Origin: Candidatus Microgenomates bacterium
GTDB taxonomy: Bacteria > Patescibacteria > Microgenomatia > JADHYG01
DNA: 15,626 bases
NCBI GenBank assembly: GCA_016782545.1
Contig: JADHYG010000022.1
Coordinates: forward strand, 1-15,626
Direction: 5' to 3'
Below, piece by piece: positions 1 through 8,138 of the stretch. A program made the position numbers and the translations under genes. The notes beneath the pieces are model-generated. The model saw only the letters and a program-made list of their open reading frames with translations. It did no database searches and was not told the origin of the DNA. Positions within the stretch are counted from its first letter, which is position 1; every line of letters starts with the position of its first letter.

Positions 1-89
1 CGGAAAGTGGCTTGGAATCGGTTGTAAATAAATTAAAGAAGTTAAAAAACATTTTATTGAAAAAAGCAAGAACAAAAAAAAGTGCATAA
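1..89 (+). CDS. 3' end of a plus-strand gene (partial, tentative)
   Basis: One plus-strand frame is open from base 3 to a TAA at 87-89 and would encode a 28-residue, Lys-rich C-terminal tail ending in KARTKKSA. The other two plus-strand frames stop within about 40 bases. The tail would end five bases before the stop codon of the convergent flippase gene, which fits the tight packing of the window. A basic tail like this is common at the end of membrane or nucleic-acid proteins and does not identify a family. The length is too short to prove coding, so this is a guess from frame and context. The gene's body lies outside the window. Confidence 0.35.
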   Translation, partial: ESGLESVVNKLKKLKNILLKKARTKKSA

Positions 90-94
90 AGATT

Positions 95-1555
95 TTAACG
101 AGCTTTGACCACATGGAAAAGTTTTTTAACATCAGCAATAAATTGCTTCCCTATCATCAAATAGATCAAACCAAAATAGATTCCTCCTCCAAATAAAACT
201 AAAAATATAATCCCGAAAATATTTTTAGCTAAAAATTGGCTTAAAAGAAAAATCAGACCGCCCATAACAATACTGCCTATTATTGGCCTGGCAATACTAG
301 AGACAAATCTAAACTTAACTTCTTTTTTAGCCATCGCGACAGCAACAATGGAACTGATTGACACTAAGGCGGCGGCGGCGGCCACTCCATTGTAGCCAAA
401 CTTAATAGCCAAGACAGGAAAAATAATCCAAGTAAGAGTCGTCCACATTATCATCAATTTAAAAACAATCTTGATTTTCCCGACCGCACTTAAAACATTA
501 GTCAATGGCGTAGTCACCGCTCCCCAGGCACTATTAAAACAAAAAAGATAAAAAGCAAAGAGAGCTGTTTCCCACTTAGCGTAACGCGGAATAAGACTAA
601 CCAATGGTCTTGCCAAAATTATTATCCCTGTTAGCATGGGAAAAACAAATAAACTAATAAAAAACAAGGTTTTTTCTACTGCTAAAGATAATTCTTCTTT
701 GTGATCCTGCATCCGCGAATAAGCCGGGAAAGTAACTTTCATCACTGAATCCATAACAAATCTGAGCGGCATTTGGGCCCATTTTTGCGCCCAACCAATA
801 ATTCCTACTCCAGTCGCACCAATAATTTTCCACAAAAAAACATTCATTAGTCGATCCTTAATTACCGCTAAAAAACTGTTCGTCTGATAAGGAAGGCCGA
901 ACTTCAATAAATTTCTTAAGGACGTAAATTCAAAAGCAAAACCAATTTTCCACGGTGAGAGAAAATAGATTAAAATTGTGCCAACAATGCCTCTTATTAA
1001 AATTGCCCAAGCATAACTGGAAACCCCGAAACCTTTCCAGGCTAAAATAATTGCTATTCCATAAAAAAGCAAGTTCTCAATAATTTCGACAATAACCAAA
1101 AGGTCAAAGCGCAGCTTTCTCTCCAAAAGAACAGAAGGAATAGTCTTCAGAGAGGCTAAAAAAAAGCCAGTCGTCAATGCCCATAAAAGAAAAACTCCAG
1201 GCTGGTTAATATTATAAAAGCGGCGCAGCCAAGGAGTAAGAATAAAAACTAAAACAACTAAAATCAAAACCAAAATTTGCTGAATGGTAAAAGTGCTTCG
1301 CACATCAGCCAGTTTTGGCTTTTCTTTTTTTTGAATTAAAGCCGCCGCCAAACCAATATCAGAAAAATAACCTAAAATCGCCACTAATTCAGAAACAGCA
1401 AAAAACAAGCCCATCTCCGCTCTCTTAAGAAAAACGGAAAGAAGAAAAAAACCAAAAAAAGAAATTATTTGCAGTAAAAAAGTTCGTCCCGTTAAGGTGA
1501 CTACTCCCTTAATTGCCCTTTCTTTAACCGCGGTTAAACCGATTTCTTCCTGCAT
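95..1555 (-). CDS. Wzx/MOP-type polysaccharide flippase
   Basis: Probable integral-membrane flippase of the MOP superfamily, moving an undecaprenyl-linked oligosaccharide across the cytoplasmic membrane. The 486-residue protein is hydrophobic almost throughout, with roughly 12-14 membrane segments, the usual size for Wzx/WzxC proteins. The first helices are followed by FSDIGLAAALIQKKE (about residues 64-78), matching the conserved loop of the family (DxGLxxALIQ). A short cytoplasmic head (MQEEIGLTAVKERAIKG) precedes helix 1 and the C-terminus is basic. The ATG at 1555 overlaps the end of the upstream gene by 32 bases. The next in-frame Met is 48 residues in and would remove helix 1, so the overlapping start is favoured. 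It is the last gene of the minus-strand run. Its location beside polyprenyl-phosphate sugar synthases and GT-C transferases supports a glycan-export role, but the substrate is unknown. MurJ is less likely given the glycan setting. Confidence 0.85.
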   Translation of the reverse strand: MQEEIGLTAVKERAIKGVVTLTGRTFLLQIISFFGFFLLSVFLKRAEMGLFFAVSELVAILGYFSDIGLAAALIQKKEKPKLADVRSTFTIQQILVLILVVLVFILTPWLRRFYNINQPGVFLLWALTTGFFLASLKTIPSVLLERKLRFDLLVIVEIIENLLFYGIAIILAWKGFGVSSYAWAILIRGIVGTILIYFLSPWKIGFAFEFTSLRNLLKFGLPYQTNSFLAVIKDRLMNVFLWKIIGATGVGIIGWAQKWAQMPLRFVMDSVMKVTFPAYSRMQDHKEELSLAVEKTLFFISLFVFPMLTGIIILARPLVSLIPRYAKWETALFAFYLFCFNSAWGAVTTPLTNVLSAVGKIKIVFKLMIMWTTLTWIIFPVLAIKFGYNGVAAAAALVSISSIVAVAMAKKEVKFRFVSSIARPIIGSIVMGGLIFLLSQFLAKNIFGIIFLVLFGGGIYFGLIYLMIGKQFIADVKKLFHVVKAR

Positions 1556-3218
1556 TATTTAATTTTACCACGCTAGCCACTATTCCTAAAAAGGAAAACA
1601 AAGAAAGAAAATTACCTAAAGACCTTATCGGAGTATTGCCTAGCCGGGCTTTAATTCTATGCTCACCTTTTGAAACATCAAAAGTGATTAAACCCAAAAA
1701 ATTATCATAACTGATTTCAACTTGTTTTCCATCAACCCAGACCCGCCAATTAGGAAAATAATAAAGAGGCAGACGAATAACAGACACTTCTGTCTCGACT
1801 ACCGCTCCAAACTCCTGCCAATCAGTTCCTTTTTTAAAATCACTAATCTCCCCTTCTCCTTTTTCAAACCAAGGTTGTTCTGGCGCCGGCTCGGCCGGCG
1901 GCTCTTCAGCGTAAATTGGCAAATAATCAAAAATGGCATCGGTTTGCAACCTACGCCAGCCCTTAACGGAAAACAGCTTTTCTTTATCGCTAATTTTAAT
2001 CATTTCTTCTGGTTGAAAATAAGAAAAATTAAAAAAAATTACTCCAGCAATTAAACCAAAAGCTAAAAGCAGCGCTTTCTTTCTTTCTTTAATCAAAACT
2101 AAAACTGACCCTCCTAAAAAGGAAATAAAAAAAGTAGCCAAGCCTAAAAACCGCCAAGGAAACTGCATATAGGCAAACACGGAAATCTTCCGCCAAAGAA
2201 AACTGGAACGAAGATGAGTTAAAAAGGCACAAAAGGTAAAAAGTAAAGAGAAAAAAGTAAAGAGTAAAAACCTTTTATCCTTTTTTCGCAGCCAAAGAAT
2301 ACCGAAGATAATTCCGGAAACAAAAACAATTATCCAATGAAAAGGACCAACAGTAAAAGACATCCTATCATCTATCCCCCAAACTGACGGCCCATACCCC
2401 CAAAAGCGGCTGAAAAAAAGTTGACTTAAATCAGCAAAATGAGCTAAATAATTAAAATAGCCTATAAACATCGTCTTGATATGAACAAATTTCTTTTCAA
2501 AAATAACCGGCAAAATAAAAAATGCTGCCAATCCCAGCCCCCAAATTCCTCCTAAAACAGACTTAATTAGTGTTTTCCAAGGTTTTCTTAAATACCAAAC
2601 CAGAAAAATCCCCCATAAGGCTACTGCCGGAGTAAAGAAAAAAGACATTAAATTATGAGATAAAAGCAAAAGGCTATAAAAAACTGCCAAAACAGGAATA
2701 AATCGAGACTTGTCTTCTTTCACTATTTTATAGACTGCCCAAAAAACAACAGGGAACCAAACTAATCCCCAAAACTCTGCCAATGCTCCCCGAACATAAA
2801 CATCAACTGCATGATAAGGCAGCCAGACATAAAAAACAGCAGAAACAAAACCACCAATTTTTCCCCAAAACTCTTTAGCTAAAAGGTACATAAAAACTCC
2901 CGACAAAACAAACCCTAAAATAAAAACAATTTTTATCGAGGCTATAAAACTTATTCTAAAAAGGTGAAAAAACTCTGCCAAATAATAAGGAAAAGGAGAA
3001 TAGAAATTAAAAATAGGGTAGCCATAACCATAACCCATATCAGGCACCCAACGGCAGGGAATTTGACCATCACGAAGGCATTTGTCTAATTGGAAAAGTC
3101 TCCCTAACTGCAAATCGTCATGCATTGAGAAATAACCAGACTGAAAAAGAGGCTTAGCCGCCAGAAAAGAAATTAAAATAATTAATAAAAACGGCCAATA
3201 ATTTTTTAAACGAAACAT
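1524..3218 (-). CDS. Large membrane protein, PF10131/YfhO-like (GT-C-like fold)
   Basis: Polytopic membrane protein of 564 residues resembling the family named 6-pyruvoyl-tetrahydropterin synthase-related (PF10131), which is related to YfhO and GT-C glycosyltransferases. After helix 1 comes an outside loop with the acidic motif HDDLQLGRLFQ (33-43), in the place where GT-C enzymes carry their catalytic Asp, and then a Gly/Tyr-rich stretch MGYGYGYPIFNFYSPFP (61-77) typical of the family. About ten further helices run to residue ~400. A C-terminal extracytoplasmic part follows, with DYLPIY, a Pro/Glu-rich linker (EEPPAEPAPEQP) and a beta-rich segment (PNWRVWVDGK and a GEHRIKA strand), then a final helix. 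The start overlaps the preceding gene by 13 bases; an AAGGA-like purine run directly abuts the ATG. A role as a lipid-linked-sugar-dependent transferase is inferred from the fold and neighbours. Its actual reaction is unknown. Confidence 0.75.
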   Translation of the reverse strand: MFRLKNYWPFLLIILISFLAAKPLFQSGYFSMHDDLQLGRLFQLDKCLRDGQIPCRWVPDMGYGYGYPIFNFYSPFPYYLAEFFHLFRISFIASIKIVFILGFVLSGVFMYLLAKEFWGKIGGFVSAVFYVWLPYHAVDVYVRGALAEFWGLVWFPVVFWAVYKIVKEDKSRFIPVLAVFYSLLLLSHNLMSFFFTPAVALWGIFLVWYLRKPWKTLIKSVLGGIWGLGLAAFFILPVIFEKKFVHIKTMFIGYFNYLAHFADLSQLFFSRFWGYGPSVWGIDDRMSFTVGPFHWIIVFVSGIIFGILWLRKKDKRFLLFTFFSLLFTFCAFLTHLRSSFLWRKISVFAYMQFPWRFLGLATFFISFLGGSVLVLIKERKKALLLAFGLIAGVIFFNFSYFQPEEMIKISDKEKLFSVKGWRRLQTDAIFDYLPIYAEEPPAEPAPEQPWFEKGEGEISDFKKGTDWQEFGAVVETEVSVIRLPLYYFPNWRVWVDGKQVEISYDNFLGLITFDVSKGEHRIKARLGNTPIRSLGNFLSLFSFLGIVASVVKLNNAGRNRFNRG

Positions 3219-4393
3219 TCCTTTATCTTTCTAATTAGTTTTTTTGGTAATAATATTGTCGCTATTTCCATAAAAACGAAAAGGCTTAAAATATAAAGCC
3301 CAGGGAAAATAAAAAGCAAATAGCGGGGGAAAACTGCTATTAAACTTAGAAAACCAAGATAACCAAATACCCAAAAAATTATTAATAGTACTTCCTTTTT
3401 TTTATTACGCCAATAAAAAATAATACTCAAGAACGAGCAAAAAACTAATAATGGCCAAAATACTGTCCAAGAGGAAAAACGAATAAACTCCACTTCTCCC
3501 CACCACGTACGCCACCAACCGGTAAACAACATTCTCCAAACCCTTCCCCAGGAAACACGTCCCGCTGTCCACCAATCAAACATCCACTGATGATAGCGTA
3601 AAAAGTATCCCAAGTTCATATTATAGAAAAAGTGAACAATGTAAGAAGAAAAATAAACCATAAAAATCAAAGGCGTAAAAACAATAAAAGATAATATTCT
3701 CTTAAAATCTTTATTAGAAAGAAGGTAAAAAAGAAAAAATCCAATGAGCATACCGGCCGAAACAGGAGTTTTAGTTGCTGATACGCAACCCAAACTAAAC
3801 GAAGTTAAAAAATAAAACCGGTGATTTTTCTGGGCTTTCAAAAAGAAAACGATAGCTGCTATAGCAAAAAATAATTGAGGTAAATCAAGCATCGAGGTAG
3901 TAAATTGCTCTCTAAAAAGCGGCTCAAAACTAAAAAGAACGACTAATATCCAAGCAAGGATATCCTTCTTAAAAATTTCTCTTCCTAGAAAGAATAACAA
4001 TACAAGAACCAAAACTCCAAGAATTAAACTTACAACCTTTTCATTATTAAACAAAACAATAGAAAGTCCTATTAGATATTTTCCCAAAGGAGGATGTTCC
4101 GGATTAATTTCAGTCGGGCTGCCTCCCCTTATATAGTTCGACCCAGCAACAGCATAAAGTTCGGCATCATTTATAAACTCCTCCGGCGTAGGGGTCTTCC
4201 ACTGCGAGACACTATAAACTTTATCCCAATAATCAACATCGTATTTTTCAAGAAAAACTTCTTTGTTTTTCCAAGCAAAAAAAGAAAGATTAAAAATAAT
4301 AATTAATAATAAAAATAAAGAAAGATACTTTTCGAAATTTCTATTTTGTCTTATCATATCTTTAATCATTGTTTGGATTAAACAAAACTTCAT
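3206..4393 (-). CDS. PMT/GT39-like membrane glycosyltransferase
   Basis: Probable polyprenyl-phosphate-sugar-dependent transferase of the GT-C (protein O-mannosyltransferase-like) type, 395 residues with about nine to ten membrane helices. After helix 1 a periplasmic loop carries NDAELYAVAG (75-84), with Asp76 and Glu78 in the position of the PMT Asp-Glu pair, followed by EHPPLGKYLIG (99-109), the HPPxxK signature seen in PMT proteins. ATKTPV (206-211) matches a TK(T/S)P motif shared with two other transferases in this window. Residues 270-313 contain eleven tryptophans. The ATG at 4393 overlaps the preceding gene by 32 bases. In-frame ATGs at 4369 and 4357 are alternatives; the 4357 start lies just past the upstream stop and leaves a short cytoplasmic head before helix 1. 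No clear ribosome site decides between them. The acceptor is unknown. Confidence 0.75.
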   Translation of the reverse strand: MKFCLIQTMIKDMIRQNRNFEKYLSLFLLLIIIFNLSFFAWKNKEVFLEKYDVDYWDKVYSVSQWKTPTPEEFINDAELYAVAGSNYIRGGSPTEINPEHPPLGKYLIGLSIVLFNNEKVVSLILGVLVLVLLFFLGREIFKKDILAWILVVLFSFEPLFREQFTTSMLDLPQLFFAIAAIVFFLKAQKNHRFYFLTSFSLGCVSATKTPVSAGMLIGFFLFYLLSNKDFKRILSFIVFTPLIFMVYFSSYIVHFFYNMNLGYFLRYHQWMFDWWTAGRVSWGRVWRMLFTGWWRTWWGEVEFIRFSSWTVFWPLLVFCSFLSIIFYWRNKKKEVLLIIFWVFGYLGFLSLIAVFPRYLLFIFPGLYILSLFVFMEIATILLPKKLIRKIKECFV

Positions 4394-5855
4394 AGAAAAG
4401 CAGTTTTTCCCGAGTGCCGTCAGACCGCACTGCCTTAGGAAATTCTTTGATTAATTTTAAATTGGGATCGTCTTTTATTTTCATCCGTGATTCATTCACA
4501 ACAAAATAAGCCAGATTCTCTTGAGCCGCATTTTTGATAGAATCGGTAATCTGAAAAACATCAATCTGACCGGTTCCAAAAACAGTTATCCCCGGAGCAT
4601 GATTTAAATATATTTGCAATCCATCAGGTAAGGTCCCAAAAAAGCCTTCTGTAGCAATAACCACATTCTTCTCTTTTGCCTTTTCACGAGCATAATCGGC
4701 AATTTCTTTTATTCCGTAACCGGCTGTCCATTCTTCAAAATAACCCAATCTTTCTCTTTTTGGTAAAGACGTTTTCTGAGGATTAGTCAAAAGAAGATAG
4801 TCAAACCAAATCGGCCACAGAAGAAGTAAAATAAAAAACAAAGGTTTTTTTAAAATCTTCTCCCAAAACCAGGCAGAAATAATCAAAAGCGGAGGGACAG
4901 CAAATAAAAGATAGCGAGCAGTAAATACTTTGGCAAAGAAAGACTGAATTATTAAGGGAATTAAGCACCAAAAAAATAAAAGCAAAATGCGTTTATTTTT
5001 CGCCCCCAAAATAATACTCCCTATTGCTCCGAGAAAAATTGGCCAAGTCAACAAAGAACCGAACCATTCTCCAATTTCTCTAATATGAAACTGAAAAGGA
5101 TCCCAGGGATGCTGAAGAACTTCTTGTAAACTAAAAATATAATCACGATTCCTAATCGCAATCATATGAAAGCTTGCGCCCAACCGCAAAGAGTTATAAA
5201 TAACGAAGGCAAAAAAGTAGACCACTAAAAATAAACCACTCATCTTTACTAGTTGAAACGGTGATTTTTTGAATTCGTTTAATCGAATTATTAAACAAAC
5301 AGGTAATAAAACAGCAAAAAATATGGCCGGTGATTTGGTAATTAAAGCAGCTCCTAAAATCATTCCTGTAATCATTGCCAAATCTAATCTTTGATACTCT
5401 ACTAATAAAATTCCAAAATAGAGAATCCAAATTCCCAAAGCAGAAAGAAAACCATCAACCAAAGCCATCCGGTCAAAGAAAAAAGCATAAGGAACAACAG
5501 TATAAAAAAGCGCTGAAAAAAACGCGATTTTAAACGATTTGAATAATCGAAGCGCTAGAAGAAAAATACCTACAAGGCTTAAAAAACCAGTCAAAACCGA
5601 TAAAAATCTACCGGCAAATAAAGGATCAGAAAAAATCTTTAAAAAGGGAATTGTTAGCCACATAAAAAGCGGCTGTTTGCCATCAGAAAGAGGTAAAAAA
5701 CGAAGAGTTGGTTCGGCGCGCATCACCTGAGACCAACGAATATAAATGGCTTCATCGCAAAAAACAGGAATAAGGGTAAGTTTCGCTAAACGAAAAGCAA
5801 AAAAGAAAACAACTAATAAAACCAGTAAAATAATTACTTTGGGTTTCTTAAACAC
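4362..5855 (-). CDS. GT39-family membrane glycosyltransferase (ArnT/PMT-like)
   Basis: Probable GT39 transferase (497 residues, about 11-12 helices) that moves a sugar from polyprenyl phosphate to an outside acceptor. Helix 1 is followed by PVFCDEAIYIRW (30-41) with the family Asp34-Glu35 pair, and by DGKQPLFMWL (58-67), a variant of the KPPLxxW motif. FFDRMALVDGFL and LITKSPA are further family landmarks. The last ~140 residues are mostly soluble and probably extracytoplasmic. The start is GTG at 5855; no in-frame ATG lies near it and helix 1 begins at once. A near-consensus promoter sits directly upstream, so this gene may head its own transcript that continues into the next three genes. 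It follows an ALG5-like polyprenyl-phosphate sugar synthase by 44 bases, a plausible donor-transferase pair (inference). Confidence 0.82.
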   Translation of the reverse strand: MFKKPKVIILLVLLVVFFFAFRLAKLTLIPVFCDEAIYIRWSQVMRAEPTLRFLPLSDGKQPLFMWLTIPFLKIFSDPLFAGRFLSVLTGFLSLVGIFLLALRLFKSFKIAFFSALFYTVVPYAFFFDRMALVDGFLSALGIWILYFGILLVEYQRLDLAMITGMILGAALITKSPAIFFAVLLPVCLIIRLNEFKKSPFQLVKMSGLFLVVYFFAFVIYNSLRLGASFHMIAIRNRDYIFSLQEVLQHPWDPFQFHIREIGEWFGSLLTWPIFLGAIGSIILGAKNKRILLLFFWCLIPLIIQSFFAKVFTARYLLFAVPPLLIISAWFWEKILKKPLFFILLLLWPIWFDYLLLTNPQKTSLPKRERLGYFEEWTAGYGIKEIADYAREKAKEKNVVIATEGFFGTLPDGLQIYLNHAPGITVFGTGQIDVFQITDSIKNAAQENLAYFVVNESRMKIKDDPNLKLIKEFPKAVRSDGTREKLLFYEVLFNPNND

Positions 5856-5864
5856 TATTAATCT

Positions 5865-5892
5865 ATTATACTTCTTTGCCTCATTTCATCAA
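5865..5892 (-). promoter_or_regulatory. Sigma-70-type promoter for the GTG-start GT39 gene
   Basis: Read on the minus strand, a TTGATG box (5887-5892) is followed after 16 bases by a perfect TATAAT (5865-5870). The GTG start codon (5855-5853) begins nine bases after the -10 box, so initiation at the usual 6-8 base distance would give a leader of only a few bases or none. The sites lie in the 44-base gap between the ALG5-like gene and the GT39 gene, one of the few gaps in this run. The match is direct; promoter activity and start point are inferred. Confidence 0.6.
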
Positions 5893-5899
5893 GAACCGT

Positions 5900-6655
5900 C
5901 TATTTTTTGTATTTTCCAGAAAAATCATTTAAGCGAACGCAAATTATCTCTTGAACCATCTGCCAAGATTCCTTTAAAAAGTTTTTCTTTTTTCCTTGAG
6001 CAATATCCTTATCTTCCCAGATAACCGGCATTTCTTTAATTTTATAACCTAATTTTTCCGCCAAAAATAAAAGTTCAACATCAAAAGCAGAAACCCGCCA
6101 TCCCTCTATTTCCTTCTGCTTTTTGAAAACCTCAAGTCTAGAAAACAAATCTCTGGCCACTTCTGTTTTAAAAGCCTTAAAACCGCATTGAGTATCATTA
6201 ATGTTTCTAAGAAGAATAATTCTGCGGAAACAGCCAAAAATAAGAGCCGCTGCTTGGCGATAAAGAGGAGCATTTTTTCTTACCACTCCTCTCGAGCCAA
6301 TAACAATATCAAAGCCTTTTTCGAAAAATGGCAGCAATTTTTCAACTTCAGCAATTGGCGTTGACTGATCCATGTCTATAAAAAGAGAAATTTCTCCTCT
6401 TGCCTTTTCAATTCCTGATTTGACCGTAAAAGCCTTCCCTTGATGCTTGTTTTCTAACAAATTCAATTTTTTGTGTTTTTTGATAAATTTTTTGATTAAA
6501 TCTCTGCTTTTATCAGTTGAACCATCATCAGAAATAATTACTTCACTATTATAATCCTGACGGCTAAGATATTTTTCTACCTCTGCCAAAACTCCTCTCT
6601 TAAGATTTTTCTCTTCGTTATAGCAGGGAATGATCACAGAAAGATAGGACTTCAT
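5900..6655 (-). CDS. GT2 polyprenyl-phosphate sugar synthase, ALG5-like
   Basis: Cytoplasmic-face family 2 glycosyltransferase (251 residues) likely to make a polyprenyl-phosphate hexose (glucose in ALG5) from a nucleotide sugar. Visible GT-A motifs: PCYNEEKNL (10-18), SDDGSTDKS (42-50), the metal-binding region DMDQSTP (94-100), GSR (120-122), NDTQCGFKAF (153-162), and FDVELLFLAEKLG (191-203) followed by a Pro-Val-Ile-Trp-Glu-Asp strand end (210-215). NDTQCGFK and FDVELL are characteristic of the ALG5/DPG group rather than the DPM1 group. No transmembrane helices are obvious, and length is normal for a single-domain enzyme. Its ATG overlaps the stop of the upstream GT39-like gene in an ATGA arrangement (6652-6655), so translation is probably coupled. 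It sits among transferases that would use lipid-linked sugars. The exact sugar cannot be read from sequence. Confidence 0.85.
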   Translation of the reverse strand: MKSYLSVIIPCYNEEKNLKRGVLAEVEKYLSRQDYNSEVIISDDGSTDKSRDLIKKFIKKHKKLNLLENKHQGKAFTVKSGIEKARGEISLFIDMDQSTPIAEVEKLLPFFEKGFDIVIGSRGVVRKNAPLYRQAAALIFGCFRRIILLRNINDTQCGFKAFKTEVARDLFSRLEVFKKQKEIEGWRVSAFDVELLFLAEKLGYKIKEMPVIWEDKDIAQGKKKNFLKESWQMVQEIICVRLNDFSGKYKK

Positions 6656-8124
6656 TTTCTTTTCCTTCTCTGGGTAGTAATTTCCCCAAATTTTTGAGTT
6701 TTAATAATTTCACCAATACCCTCCTGCCTGACCAGCCAAGCATTTAATCTTTCGGGATGAGCAGAATCGACTTCATAAAGAGTATAGAGAAGAGACTCCC
6801 TTTCTTCTGAGGGCTGCTTGTCGTAATTTTCCATTCCATACCATTGAAACAAATAATCATAGGCATGAGGAATAACCGGAGGAACATAAACATCAACATT
6901 GAAATTATTTTGATCTGCATCTTTATAAACCCAATCAATAGAAGCCAACTGGTCACGAAAACGAATCCCAATGCCAATTTTATAGTAAGTTTTAAACAGG
7001 TTTAAATTTACCCAGAAAAATAGAAAAAAGAAAGCCAGTGTTATTACTTTACCAAAATAGCTTTCCCAAAGATTTGAAAGAATAAAAGCAATTAAAAGAA
7101 TAAAAATCGGCCAAACACCAGCAAAATAATAGTCCCAAATATAACCAAAATTTCCTTGATAAAAAAGAAGGCCTAAAAGAGGAGAGAGCAACCAAATAAA
7201 AAGAATTTTTACCCCTTTAGGAAATCTCTTGCGGAAAATAAAAGTAAAAGAAGTAAATATTATTAAAAATATTTTACTAATAACTTTTTGATTGTAAAAA
7301 AGCTTTGAAAAGAAAACATCAAAATAAGTATTCAAACGAAGCTTGATCACTTGCCAAAAAGAAAGTTTAAAACTCTTTTCTGTTAATAAAAACTTTTTAA
7401 AACTTTTTAAAAGAATGCCTTGGTGTCGAAAATTAAAAGCAATCTGCGGCAAAAAAGTTATTAGAAAAAGTAAAAAAGCAAGAATTACCATTTTTCTGTT
7501 CTTGATTTTCTTTCTTTGCCAAATAATAAAAACTAAAACTGCCGGTAAAAAGAAAATTGCTCCGGCCGCCTCAATTTGTAAAGAAAGGCCAATTAGAAAA
7601 CCAACCACGGGCCAAATCTTTTCTCGCCCTTGATAAATCTTCCAAAGTCCCAAAAGAATCAAACAGCTAAAAAAAGGCAAAGGATTAGGATTGGCAAGCC
7701 AGCGTGAAAAAATAACTAAACTATAAGAAAAGCCGCAAATTATTGCCGCTATCAAACCTGTTCGTCTATCAAAAAAACTTTTTCCTAAAACAAAAAGAAT
7801 TAAAATACTAAAAACGGAAAGCCAGGCTAAAAAAGCGGCCGCAAAAACAGGACTACCCCCTCCTAAAAAATAAAACAGAGCAATTAAGTAATAAAAAAAA
7901 GGTCCTAAAAAAATACCCTCGATTCCTGTTACCGGACCAACCAGAAAGGGTTTGTGGTCATTAATCAAGCGATGAATAACTAAGGCATCCCTTCCTTGAT
8001 CGTAATAAAATCCTAATAACTCGTGGAGTTTATAAACCCGTAAAAACAAAGAGATTAATAAAACAAAAAATAATAAAGAATAAATCAGTTTATGTCTTAA
8101 AATTTCTGCTTTAAAATTTTTCAT
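6652..8124 (-). CDS. GT39-like membrane glycosyltransferase, DQ variant
   Basis: Polytopic GT-C protein (490 residues, about 10-12 helices), a clear paralog of the gene directly upstream. Both have the loop-1 motif D(E/Q)GRDALV, a GP-rich stretch, LGPFFYYL (73-80) and an NPNPLPFF segment (145-152). Here the acidic pair is Asp42-Gln43 where the paralog has Asp-Glu. The GAA-to-CAA type difference lies at 7996-7998. A C-terminal soluble part (from ~residue 395) contains IPHAYDYLFQWYG, similar to a segment in the paralog. The probable role is transfer of a lipid-linked sugar outside the membrane, perhaps with altered activity if the second acidic residue matters. It starts with ATG at 8124, 14 bases after the paralog's stop, and ends in TGA overlapping the next ATG. 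Confidence 0.8.
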   Translation of the reverse strand: MKNFKAEILRHKLIYSLLFFVLLISLFLRVYKLHELLGFYYDQGRDALVIHRLINDHKPFLVGPVTGIEGIFLGPFFYYLIALFYFLGGGSPVFAAAFLAWLSVFSILILFVLGKSFFDRRTGLIAAIICGFSYSLVIFSRWLANPNPLPFFSCLILLGLWKIYQGREKIWPVVGFLIGLSLQIEAAGAIFFLPAVLVFIIWQRKKIKNRKMVILAFLLFLITFLPQIAFNFRHQGILLKSFKKFLLTEKSFKLSFWQVIKLRLNTYFDVFFSKLFYNQKVISKIFLIIFTSFTFIFRKRFPKGVKILFIWLLSPLLGLLFYQGNFGYIWDYYFAGVWPIFILLIAFILSNLWESYFGKVITLAFFFLFFWVNLNLFKTYYKIGIGIRFRDQLASIDWVYKDADQNNFNVDVYVPPVIPHAYDYLFQWYGMENYDKQPSEERESLLYTLYEVDSAHPERLNAWLVRQEGIGEIIKTQKFGEITTQRRKRK

Positions 8125-8138
8125 TACATTTTTGATGT

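Noticed and set aside
74..81. T8 run on the minus strand after the flippase stop as a terminator
   Set aside because: No stable hairpin precedes it; the only possible stem (AAAG/CTTT) is four base pairs and AT-rich.
364..380. GCG trinucleotide run in the flippase gene (poly-Ala, GVAAAAALV)
   Set aside because: It encodes a short Ala stretch inside a membrane helix; five codons are within what chance and helix composition give, and no regulatory role is suggested.
2241..2264. Direct repeat AAGTAAAGAG with a 14-base period
   Set aside because: It is low-complexity Leu/Phe coding in a helix (LLFTF repeated), with no extension or other copies seen.
7384..7410. Two copies of AAAACTTTTT side by side, palindrome-like
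   Set aside because: AT-rich coding sequence for a Lys/Phe/Leu stretch in the DQ transferase; homopolymer runs make such matches common here.
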